This document shows positions 22,608 to 31,639 of a stretch of 64,000 nt of DNA, one piece after another. Each line of letters starts with the position of its first letter. Positions within the stretch are counted from its first letter, which is position 1. The DNA comes from Trebouxia sp. TZW2008 (lineage: Eukaryota; Chlorophyta; Trebouxiophyceae; Trebouxiales; Trebouxiaceae): the NCBI GenBank assembly GCA_002118135.1, contig BDIU01000089.1, forward strand, positions 248,001 to 312,000. Direction: 5' to 3'. Under the pieces are notes generated by a model that worked only from the letters and a program-made list of their open reading frames with translations, did not search any database and was not told the origin of the DNA. The position numbers were made by a program, and so were the translations under genes.

Positions 22608-24931
22608 CTAGGCAACTCCTGATGTGCTGCTGCTACTAGTTGAAGGAGTCTCTCCAATGACAGCATCAGCGTTGCTGCTCACAGCGTTGTTCAACTGCAG
22701 CAGAGCAAAGCAAGATCAGTAGGGGACAAGCATGCATTGGTGCTGCATCCCTGTGTACAAGGAACACTGCAAACATTATGTCTGTGCTGCATTCCGCAAA
22801 TCAACACCATCCAAAGCTGCTGCTGTTTGGACTAATCCTTTATGATGCCTCACAGATGCTTTGCTCAACATCATTGGCACAGTAAAACCATAACACCATA
22901 GTTTACCTGCATCTTGGAGTTATCGTAAAGTGAGGCCACAGAGAAGCGATTGATCTGTTGGATCATCCATCCTGAGTTGAATGCCACACCATATCTGTCA
23001 TCCCCTGAAGCTCCAACATAGACTTGCAGGGAGCAGTCTGTGCCGTTGACCCCACAAGTGCTTGCCACCGCTGCACAGCACAGCAACACAGCGTCATGCA
23101 GGGCACATGCAACATGAAAGTCAAATTGCAAGTTGGCCATATGGAGGATGTACATATTCGCCAGATCGAGGATGTACATGTTGCTCAGGTGGAGGATGTA
23201 TATATGGTTCAGATGGAGGATGTACATAATGCTCAGATGGACCATCTATATATTGGTCAGATGGAGGATGTGCATATTGCTCAGATGGAAGATCTATGTA
23301 TTGGTCAGATGGAGGGTGTACATATTGGTCAGATGGGACGTGTGAATGGTGGTCAGATAGAAGATGTCAAGGGCTGCTGCAGACATTGCTCAGCACCAGT
23401 TGGTTGCAGCAAGCCATATTCCAGGACCGGGTAATGCAGTGTGCCTTGAAAAGATATGGCAAACGCTACTTACTTCCACACGACCTTTGGTGATCAGTGC
23501 CTGTGTCGCCCTGTATACACCTGCCATCTGCTCTGCCTCCACAGCTGTTGCAGGTCATGTCATTCCACTGCAAATATGACAATGCCCCTTTGTCTGCATG
23601 TAGTTTTCACAAACTCAGTCTTTTCACAGCTGCGCGTGCAGAATCTGCCAGCTCAGGCAAAGGTCAAAACACCATGTTGCAAGTTCAAACTGATAGCACA
23701 TGTCTGCGTGCTGCAGTGCTGTGCCATGTTTTGCTGTCAGCACAGACATCAGGCAGGCTGAGCATGCATGCAATCACTGAAGAATACTAGTGTCGCTTGC
23801 TATATATCTTGCTGCAAGGCACTTCAGACAAGCCCGACTGGCGTGACAGGACTTGTAGCCACATACAGCTAGCAGTTTCAGGCTGAAAGGTGTAATGTTT
23901 GTAATTAATCATGATTGGTACAATGGTGGTGTGCTGTTGTGGGCATGGTTGCAGATTGACTTACTGAATTTCATGATGCCAGCCAGTGATGTGGCCCATC
24001 CAACCCCTCGAGTCACAGCAGAATCATCACTGACAATATATCTGGCTTCTGAGCGGTATCCGCCCCTGCATGATGAAGCATGACAAACAGATAGTCTAAT
24101 GACTGCATACAATGACTGCATGACATCAGTCATGTACACAGGGTCAGTCAGTGCAACGAGCACTGCAGGACATGAATGCCTTGTATGCATCAAGCATGTG
24201 ATGTGTAAACAGGCAAAGATGTCTGGGCCTTGTGACGAGTGTTGGGGAGATGGAAACACAGCATGGCAACGCGCTCACCTGAACATGACTGCACTCACTA
24301 CAGATGGAGCAGTACCATTGTTGTTGTATGCGAGATTATACAAGGGAAGAGTGTCTGTATAATTGACTCTGAGTGACATTAGCGAGTCCACTTTCAGCTC
24401 AAAAGCAGCGAACACCACACCCTGTGAGGCCTGCAGAAGCATGTGCGCCATTGGACTCTCTGTGTACCACTATACTGAGATGCTGACACCAGCATTAAGC
24501 AAATACTATGCATATGGCAGCTTGCCACTGTTTCAAACAGCTGTCTCAATACTGCTGCACTTCAGAGGCTACCCACCAGATAGGCCTGGTCGCTCTTTCC
24601 AGTGTTGTTCCAGTTATTGTTCGTGGTGCAGGGGTACAGGGGAGCTGTGGCGTTTGCAACAGTCTCACTGATAATGCCCCAGTCTGAGATGGTGCCTCCA
24701 GGCCAAAAAGCCATTCCCATGTAAATGCCTTTATTCTGAAGTAAAACTAACAGGTTAGTCTGGTTCGTGACAACACAGTGAGGCATCAACAGTGAGATGA
24801 CTTACTCTGGTGGCCAGGCCCGGTGTTGTGCAGGGGTCGTACATTCCCAGCGCTTCTGCTTGTCTGGCCAATTCGACGACGACCACCGCAAGCAAACAGC
24901 CACATTGCCACCTGCCCCGTGCTCTGTCCAT
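22608..24931 (-). CDS. secreted or lumenal protein of unknown function
   Basis: Minus-strand exons 24806-24931, 24577-24735, 24279-24430, 23965-24065, 23485-23544, 22907-23070, 22608-22694; phases close; 282 residues (297 if the upstream in-frame ATG at 24976 is used). A hydrophobic signal peptide CLLAVVVVELARQAEA follows MDRARGRWQCG. The mature part has several potential N-glycosylation sequons (NYT, NGT, NAT, NNT), a few cysteines and a Ser/Thr-rich C-terminus (ETPSTSSSSTSGVA), with no membrane anchor. Motifs such as GMAFWPGGTISDWGI and YGVAFNSGWMIQQI do not match a family I know. The donor of the fifth exon is the least certain: a stronger GTAAGT lies 11 bp downstream but breaks phase. Intron 5 carries a 24-bp minisatellite. 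Confidence 0.7.
23138..23377. repeat. 24-bp minisatellite, ten units
   Basis: Ten tandem units of exactly 24 bp with consensus CAGATGGAGGATGTACATAT plus TGGT, inside intron 5 of the secreted-protein gene. Units differ at a few positions. Because 24 is a multiple of three, both strands stay open: the + strand reads an 8-residue repeat QMEDVHIG. No start context or splice partner supports expression as protein. Confidence 0.9.
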
Positions 24932-25197
24932 TGCCGCTGATTTGCCGCTGAGGCCAGCAGCTGCGTCGCTATACAACCCTGCACAGCTGCCTGCGTAGCT
25001 GAAAGCAGCCTAAACCGCGCACGTGATGATGCCTTACTAAACCGCAGGTCTGCACATTCCGCCATAGTGCGCGAGCGCAACATCGGTCATCGCCAAGGGT
25101 TTGGAAGTCCTGCCCTCGAGAAGACAGTGCAGAGTAGGCAGCGCGAGGTCCCTGTCTTCCCCGCCAGCCACGGAAGCATTGTCAGATCGTTCTGACA
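24932..25197. promoter_or_regulatory. shared head-to-head promoter interval
   Basis: Separates the secreted-protein gene (-) from the glycosyltransferase (+). True boundaries depend on the start codons chosen (24976 and 25297 are alternatives). No element recognised. Confidence 0.35.
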
Positions 25198-26457
25198 GTG
25201 AGGAGACCAACACGCAAACCCAGACACGCTGCAGTGCCTCGGAGAGAGTGGGGTGGAACTTGCAGTGATGCGCATGTTGGGCGGCAAAGTTCGCCAATGA
25301 CATGTATCCTGATCATTTGTTTGCTGAGTTTGAGCGCTGCAAGAGTGGGTGCACAAACAGCTTGGCGATATCCCGACACAGCCTGGAAAGAAGGGTCTCA
25401 TCAAACGTCTAAGGCGCCTGCCTTTCAGAAAGGGCGATGGAGCATAGAGACAAATCGCGACCTGCTCAGCGTCTTGCTGCCTGTTGTGCCAAATCACCTG
25501 GAGTTTGGCTATGTACGGAACCAGCTTCGCACTTTCCACAGACTCTTTGACCTCAACAGCATAGCTTCCTGGCTTGTAGTCACTCCACACGACCATCTGC
25601 AAGTTTTGAAGCGCTTCTTCAGCTATGAGCTGCACGAGGACCTTCAAGGAATCAGACAAGACTTGTTTCATGTCGTAGAAGATGGACAGTGTGCATCTGA
25701 ACTGCTTCCAGACAGCAAATTCAGAGATCTTACACTATGGCCAGGATGGACAAGGCAGCAGGTTGTCAAGCTGGCTTGTGCAATCTTAATGAAGACGCCA
25801 TTTTACCTAGTGCTTGACGCTGACATTTTTGTTGCTCGCCAAACGCATGCATTGGACCTATTTGTGAGGGGACCATGTCAAAGTGAAGATCACTATGTTT
25901 GTGATCCATTGCAACACCAGTCATACAGATGCAAGAATGACTGCTATCCCATGTTGGGCACACAAGAGGATTGGCATATGCGATGGTGGCGTAACAGTGC
26001 ACAGACTTTGCAGCTGAATGTGTCTTTTGATTGGGAGTATGCCATTGGAGTGACACCACAGATACTGTCAACAGACATTTCATTACAGCTAGGCCAGTAT
26101 ATAGAACATAGATTTCATGTCAATAGTTGGGTTGCATTTCTGTTAGAGGTTTTTGCTGACAACAATCAGCGCCACTGGGAGGAGAATCATGATTTGCAAC
26201 ATGATCCAGCATGGACTGAGTACTCAATCTATTATGTGTTTGCTCAGCATGCAGGTGTGTTTGAAAAGTATCATGCCAGAGCAGCTGTTCTTCAGTACAA
26301 TGCAGTTTGGACAATGGATCAGTATGATGAATGGGATGCCTGCAAGGACACGTTTGATTTGGACTGGGGCCATTTCTCGCTTGTTCAGTCAAACTTGAAG
26401 GTGCCTGCTGAAACTGTCTGGAACAAAATGCAGAAGTGCTGGTCAGACACTGTATGA
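25198..26457 (+). CDS. DUF6492-type glycosyltransferase, intronless
   Basis: Single uninterrupted frame of 419 residues in an intron-rich neighbourhood. A more likely start is the internal ATG at 25297, which gives a protein beginning MTCILIICLLSLSAARVGAQ, a signal peptide or signal anchor for the secretory pathway. The core PGWTRQQVVKLACAILMKTP followed by FYLVLDADIFVA fits DUF6492/GT-A enzymes; the DAD at residues 207-209 (numbered from 25198) would bind the metal and sugar nucleotide. C-terminal Trp- and Asp-rich blocks (SFDWEYAIGVTPQIL, DPAWTEYSIYYVF, WTMDQYDEWDACKD) follow. Sugar and acceptor are unknown. A role in Golgi glycan or wall synthesis is inferred only from the signal peptide. 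Confidence 0.85.
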   Translation: MRRPTRKPRHAAVPRREWGGTCSDAHVGRQSSPMTCILIICLLSLSAARVGAQTAWRYPDTAWKEGSHQTSKAPAFQKGRWSIETNRDLLSVLLPVVPNHLEFGYVRNQLRTFHRLFDLNSIASWLVVTPHDHLQVLKRFFSYELHEDLQGIRQDLFHVVEDGQCASELLPDSKFRDLTLWPGWTRQQVVKLACAILMKTPFYLVLDADIFVARQTHALDLFVRGPCQSEDHYVCDPLQHQSYRCKNDCYPMLGTQEDWHMRWWRNSAQTLQLNVSFDWEYAIGVTPQILSTDISLQLGQYIEHRFHVNSWVAFLLEVFADNNQRHWEENHDLQHDPAWTEYSIYYVFAQHAGVFEKYHARAAVLQYNAVWTMDQYDEWDACKDTFDLDWGHFSLVQSNLKVPAETVWNKMQKCWSDTV

Positions 26458-26920
26458 ATGCTTACCACTCATGTCTAAGTAACTGAGTGTGATTGCCTCC
26501 GCATAGCCAACCCATGAAGCGTTATGTGCACGCCAACGGCAGGCCTGATCAGCCTCACTGGCAGGGACAAGCTGAGCATCTGCTTAAATGCTGAGCTGTT
26601 AAGACAGAGTGTTCATGCCAGCAAGCCCTTGTAGTCGTGCAGCATTACACAAGTGGCTTTGCAAGGGCAGAACGCAGCAACAGTCCAACAAAGAGATATG
26701 AACTTCATTGTCAGCATGCGCCACGCTAAGGCATGCCAACATGAATGTTGGCAGAGCTGGGACATAGTAGTTTGCAATGCCGAAGTACAATCTTGCAATG
26801 ATGCAACCAACAATCATTGGCAGAAACTCTAGAAATACACAGGGCAAAGCTCAAAGCTGCCAGCGCCACATGGCATTACAGCACTTGATAGACTGTAGGT
26901 TCAGCAAGGATTGGTCAGGC
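26458..26920. other. tail-to-tail intergenic region
   Basis: About 460 bp between glycosyltransferase and prohibitin stops. No gene supported. Confidence 0.5.
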
Positions 26921-28751
26921 TCATCGCCCACCCATGCTGGGATTCAACCCCAGCAGCATGTTGTTGCCCTGTGGCAAGTAAACCACATTGCCACTTCGTG
27001 ACAATGTTCCTGCCACATCCTTTGCTGCCTCAATGCGTCGAAGCTCAATGAGCCCAGGTCCTGCTGTGCGTGTGGCATCTGAAATAAGCCGAGCTGATTC
27101 ACTTTCACCCTCTGCCCTGATAATCGCGGCTTTCCGTTCCTGTGAGAGCCAGACACAAACACCTTTCACTATGTGTATTCCAGATCTAGGCATAGCCATG
27201 CAGCATGACAGTGGCATGCTGGTGTACAAACTGAGGAGCGGGTTCAAGTACGAGCGTCTAGATGGAAGCAAACGTATTAGAAACCTGTGCTGGAACTGCT
27301 GTAATAGCTGGGTCCAAGAAAGCATTGATTGCAAGAAGTGGGATGCATGCCCGCATTCGAGGCTGATCAACTTGCAATGCTTGGCTGCAATTGTTCTCTT
27401 CAAAACAGCACAAGCAGAATGCAGACAAGAACAGCAGTGCCATGTTGCAGGCAGCTTGTGGAGAGAACAAGGTTGACTTGCCTGGTCAGCCTTCATCACG
27501 ACAAATCTTGCTCGCTCAGCATCCTGCTGTGCAACTTGCTTTGCCTCCACAGCTTTGGTGAACTGCAGATGTGCAAATTGAGGGTCAACCAAAAAACTGA
27601 ATAGTCTGTTGACAATCTCAAGAACACTTTTCACGTTCAAATTGCTTCAAGTGCAGTCAAGCCACATGTTAACAGCTGAAGATCAGCTATTAGGGACAAG
27701 CATGTCCGAACTAGAAGTAGTGAGCATAGGCAGAGCATTGCATTTTTGCATGTCAGCTTTGCTGAGTTGGTGCGCACCTCTGTGCCAAAGGACAAATGCG
27801 TGATGGCAACATCATCCACAAGAATGTTGAACTCCTTTGCTCTCTTTGTCAGGCTATCTCGTATCTGCATGTTGAGCACCACATTGTTTGTTTGTCAACA
27901 GACTCATCTCTATCATTGCCCATGCCACATGCCACATGCTACTCAGTTGGTATAACATCATTTGAAACAATGCATCTGATTGCTTGTACACCTACCGCTC
28001 TAGACACCCTGTCACGCTGTGTCAGCAGCTGCTCTGCATTGTACTGTGCTACAGCTGCCTTGACAATTTCATTACCAATGGAAGGCAACACTCTCTCGTC
28101 CCAATCAAGACCTAGGTTCTGCACAACATCATCGTCGACCATCAGGAAGCATGTTGCAGCAAATGCTTTGCACAATGGTTTTCAGCCATCAGTACAGGTG
28201 TTGCAGCAAATGCTTTGCAGAATGGTGTGATATCTGAACATGGTTTGGGCTGCAAACCTTGTATATGGTGGACAAGCTTTCCACATCTGGCTTTGACAAT
28301 ACTCTCAAGGTGATGTTGACCATCTGCAAGTCTGCAGCAATAGAACACCTGTCTCAACACCAGTATAGGAATGCGTTAAAAGCCATGTTGGACTTGCAAG
28401 CCTGCCTTTAGTTCCAGTCACTGAGCTGATAGAGCGAGGTCTGGTCCTGATGTCCATGACAGCGGGGTTTTGCAGCCATGGTACTCGGAAATGTGTGCCT
28501 TCTGTGACTGCTTTCGGAAGCACTCCTTGTATTCTGTCATACATTACTGCTCGTTCACCTCCGTCGACTGCAAAGAAGTTCAGGTTTGATCGATGCTGAG
28601 TGCATAGGCAGCGTTGCTGCGCAACTTCAATGCTCGTTTCACCTGTGTAAAGAGATGCCTGCAAAGCGCTGCCACCTATTCCCAACAATACAGAGTATCG
28701 TGCAACCTTGCTGAGCAGGTTTGCGACAGCGTTAGCTGCAGGCTGCGACAT
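26921..28751 (-). CDS. PHB1: prohibitin, PHB1 type
   Basis: Mitochondrial inner-membrane SPFH protein that forms ring complexes with PHB2. Minus-strand exons 28643-28751, 28406-28567, 28258-28331, 27996-28118, 27778-27864, 27482-27562, 26921-27139; all phases close; 284 residues. N-terminal membrane segment [18 protein letters not shown], then [141 protein letters not shown] and the C-terminal [14 protein letters not shown]. The PHB1-type (plant PHB3/4-like) start and VDGGERAV favour type I over PHB2. Introns 2 (AAAG then GCAGGC) and 6 (CCAG then GCAAGT) use GC donors. Confidence 0.95.
28151..28226. repeat. 48-bp direct repeat in prohibitin intron 3
   Basis: TGTTGCAGCAAATGCTTTGC followed by (A/G)CAATGGT or GAATGGT occurs at 28151 and 28199, offset 48 bp, close to the acceptor of exon 4 on the minus strand. 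Confidence 0.75.
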
Positions 28752-29146
28752 CTTGTGTGCCTGTCAGCTAGCGCAAGCAAGTTGATCCAACGCGACGCTG
28801 TGGAAATCGCGATGACGTCGCGATGGGAAGCAGCTGCTCACAACGTAGGGTATGCAAGCAAGTCGCATGGGCAAGTGCTTCCTCTTGCTCTTCTTCGTGC
28901 TGTTCTGCACCAGCTGCAGATTGCGAAATGACTTCAAAGTCATTGCTTGTGCTTTTGTCGCTACAAAGCAAAACCTCAAGCATTATCGGTCCTGATACCT
29001 ATGTTTTCCCAATAGGCTTTGCTGCAGATCTGACCTTGTCATCAGCTCCCGGCCTGGTTGTGTTACAGTGATCCTATGAGCATTTGAAGCTGTAGCGTCG
29101 GTCTCAAAACCTATGCAGTGACTAGTGTACCTGATTAGCTTGTTGC
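28752..29146. promoter_or_regulatory. shared head-to-head promoter interval PHB1 / AMPK beta
   Basis: 395 bp between the start codons. No named element seen. Confidence 0.4.
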
Positions 29147-31093
29147 ATGGTGAGGAATTTCATACCATGTTGATGTGTTCCTCGCCAACATCTGCTTAAG
29201 GTGTTGAGAAAGTAACAGATTTCTCGGTGCAGGGCAATTCGCAAACTAAACGACCTCAATCCCCGGGCGAATCGAGCAGTGACAATTATGGAACTGTTTC
29301 ACCGCCATTCAGTCCTGGATCACCGCTCACATATGTGCCACAAGTGCCAATGGAGCCTGCCTTGTCACGGTCAGAAGAGGCCTCAGTACACCGTGGCTCG
29401 CATACAGAGCCACAGTCACATGTAGCTGGCTGGCCAACCCAGTCAAAGCACATACCTACCAAACTTCTATGTAAGCATCAAATGTCAAGTGTGAAGTGCT
29501 TAGGCTGAGCAATCAAGCCCCCGACCACCTTGACCATTGCTGCTGCACCTGTAGTCCTCCATCATTTGCACTTGCAAGGCCATGACCCTGCTAGGTGCAA
29601 ACAGAAGCACGCAATGCCTCCAGACGGTCCATCTGTAACATTCAGCCATTTGCTGCAAACGCAAATAAACCCACAACTCACAATCATCTGCGCCGATGAG
29701 AAGTTTGCCATGCTGATGTGCGCAGGGACACATGGGGGTCATACTGTGGAAGTAGAAGGGTCCTTTGACAATTGGGCAACGAGGCATTCGCTGCAGCGCT
29801 CAGGAAGGGACTTCACTCTGGTGAAGCTGCTTGCGCCTGGGGTCTATCAGGTAGTTCAGCACACTGCCCTTGTGCTTTGCTGTATTTGTGCTTGCGCCTG
29901 GGGCGTATCAGATATTTCAGCACTTCGCCTTTTTGGCTTGCTTTTTTGGTCTTGAAAGGCTGCAGCATGGCCATTTGGTCTTGCATCAGAATGTGCTGAT
30001 GTCTTCATCTCTGCCACGTCGTGCTGCATCAGGATGGGTGTGACAGCTTGCAATGACCTGCTAGCTGATCAGCCCACCTGACGTTGCAGCAGTTTGAGCA
30101 CTATTCCATTTTGGTGGTATATGCTGGCCATCCTCACACCGTAGCTGCTGCATTCTCGAGTGTTTGTGAAATCTGCATGTGTGTGCAGTTCAGATTCATT
30201 GTGGATGGCGTGTGGAAATGGGCTGACGATCAGCCAGCTGTGCGTGATGATGACGGCAACTACATCAACATAGTGGAGGTGCCTCAGTTTGTGCCAGAGA
30301 ACCTAGAAAGCTTATCAGGCTTTGAAGCTCCGCCATCACCACCATCCAGGTAATCACCATGCAGGCTTCTGGCAGAACCTTGGCGCAGCTGCTACACGCT
30401 CCAATGAGCAGTATGCTTTTCCTGATGACAGCGCCTTTTGGCAACACTTTATTGGCCTGCAGCGATGAGTGGGATTGAGTGTAGTGAATGCTTTCTTCTC
30501 AGCATGTGAGAGTTCGTGATATGTGGGACGCCTAGATCATTGCCCCGACTGACCCGGTCCCAGCATTGCTAAGGCAGGACCTGTGGTTCATGGCTCTGTG
30601 CCTTTTGGTCATCTGTTCTGATAGCTGCCCTTGGTTATGACACAAGTTTGCCAGCAGCTAAGGCACTGTGTCGTGTGACTGCAGCTACAGCAACCCCATG
30701 CCAACTCCAGATGACTATGCCAAAGAACCTCCAGCAATGCCGCCACATCTGCAGCTCACACTTCTGAATGTGCCGCCAACATCCGATGCTGCAGCACCAC
30801 TTCCACGCCCGCAGCATGTGGTGCTCAATCACCTGTACTGTCAGCGGACATCACAAGGCAATGGGCTGATTGTGGGTACTACGCATCGGTTCAAGTCAAA
30901 GTATGTGACGACAGTCATGTACAAGCCCAAGCGGCGGTATCAGACAGCTCTTGACAGTGGCTTGCAACAGCTTGACCACCTGCCTCAGCAGGAAGTAGAA
31001 CAGCATCATCACCACACGCCTGGGCAGCATTATACAGGCTCCTCTTCACGACCGCGACCTATTCCACATAGGGATGAATCTAGACGTAATTGA
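29147..31093 (+). CDS. SnRK1/AMPK beta subunit with CBM48 and AMPKBI domains
   Basis: Scaffold subunit of the energy-sensing SnRK1/AMPK kinase. Exons 29147-29149 (the ATG alone), 29233-29470, 29726-29850, 30189-30349, 30685-31093; phases close; 311 residues. The spliced start is MGNSQTKR, an N-myristoylation signal as in plant beta subunits, obtained only if the intron splits directly after ATG. Then a Ser/Pro-rich linker, the glycogen-binding CBM48 domain (THGGHTVEVEGSFDNW, LQRSGRDFTLVKLLAPGVYQ, FRFIVDGVWKWADDQPAV), FVPENLESLSGFEAPPSP, and the AMPKBI domain (PMPTPDDYAKEPPAMPPHL, PRPQHVVLNHLYC, THRFKSKYVTTVMYKPKRR). Known homologues stop at YKPxxR. Here about 50 residues follow, with HHHH and a basic end. 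The 3' end overlaps the antisense frame of the next gene. Confidence 0.94.
29888..29925 (+). repeat. copy of AMPK beta exon-3 end and donor
   Basis: CTTGCGCCTGGGG, three or four changed bases, then TATCAG and TTCAGCAC repeats positions 29829-29863 with an offset of about 59 bp. The donor GTAGTT of the original is ATATTT in the copy. Confidence 0.75.
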
Positions 31094-31479
31094 CATGTGC
31101 TGCGTTGACATTGGTGGTTTATTGTTGGTTTCGTCTCGAGTCAGCTGAGCAGGTCCTGTGTCAGATTTTGATGAGTTTGATGTATCATACAGCTCCAGAG
31201 CAGAGCTCAGCACTTTGACTGCCTGTTGAGCTTCTGCCTGCACATGCTTCAGCTGCAGCTGCTGTGTATCTTACTGTGTCTCGTAGTCAAGTGCCTGGCG
31301 CGTTACGCCTTTGGTGGCAGCCCTTTTCAATGCAGCCCTTGTAAGCAGGTGCATGCAATGCATGCATGTGATGTTGCTGCATATCGCACGTGAAGGTAAA
31401 CATCACTGTAGCCTATCATCCTCGGGCTCCTGCGCGCTAGGGTGTTGGCATCACGCTCCTGCTCGTACACGTACTCCAT
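31046..31479 (-). CDS. small coiled-coil protein gene, exon model incomplete
   Basis: The minus strand carries an ATG at 31479 opening MEYVYEQERDANTLARRSPR. Further down are helical segments RAALKRAATKGVTRQALDYE and LQLKHVQAEAQQAVKVLSSA then LELYDTSNSSKSD. Splice sites are present (for example an acceptor before CTGCAGCTGAAGC), but I could not close all phases, so the exon joins are unsettled. The last frame runs to 31046, inside the antisense of the AMPK beta C-terminal extension. I do not recognise the protein. Its position fits the strict strand alternation of the region and a 160-bp head-to-head gap to the next gene. Confidence 0.4.
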
Positions 31480-31639
31480 TGGCCTACAATCACGACGTGA
31501 ATGCACTCACCGCTGGTGCTGACCGCGCCTGCACGTTGAAGTGATCAGCTTGTCATAACTCAAGCACTCCTGTTTGACTCTGGCTAGCTTCTGGCGTTGA
31601 CAGGTCGCTGCCCAAGATCGTCATGTCATAGAACCGCCG

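Noticed and set aside
23024..23434. 136-codon + strand frame reading the 24-bp repeat.
   Set aside because: Open only because the repeat unit is 24 bp; no start context, splice sites or transcript logic.
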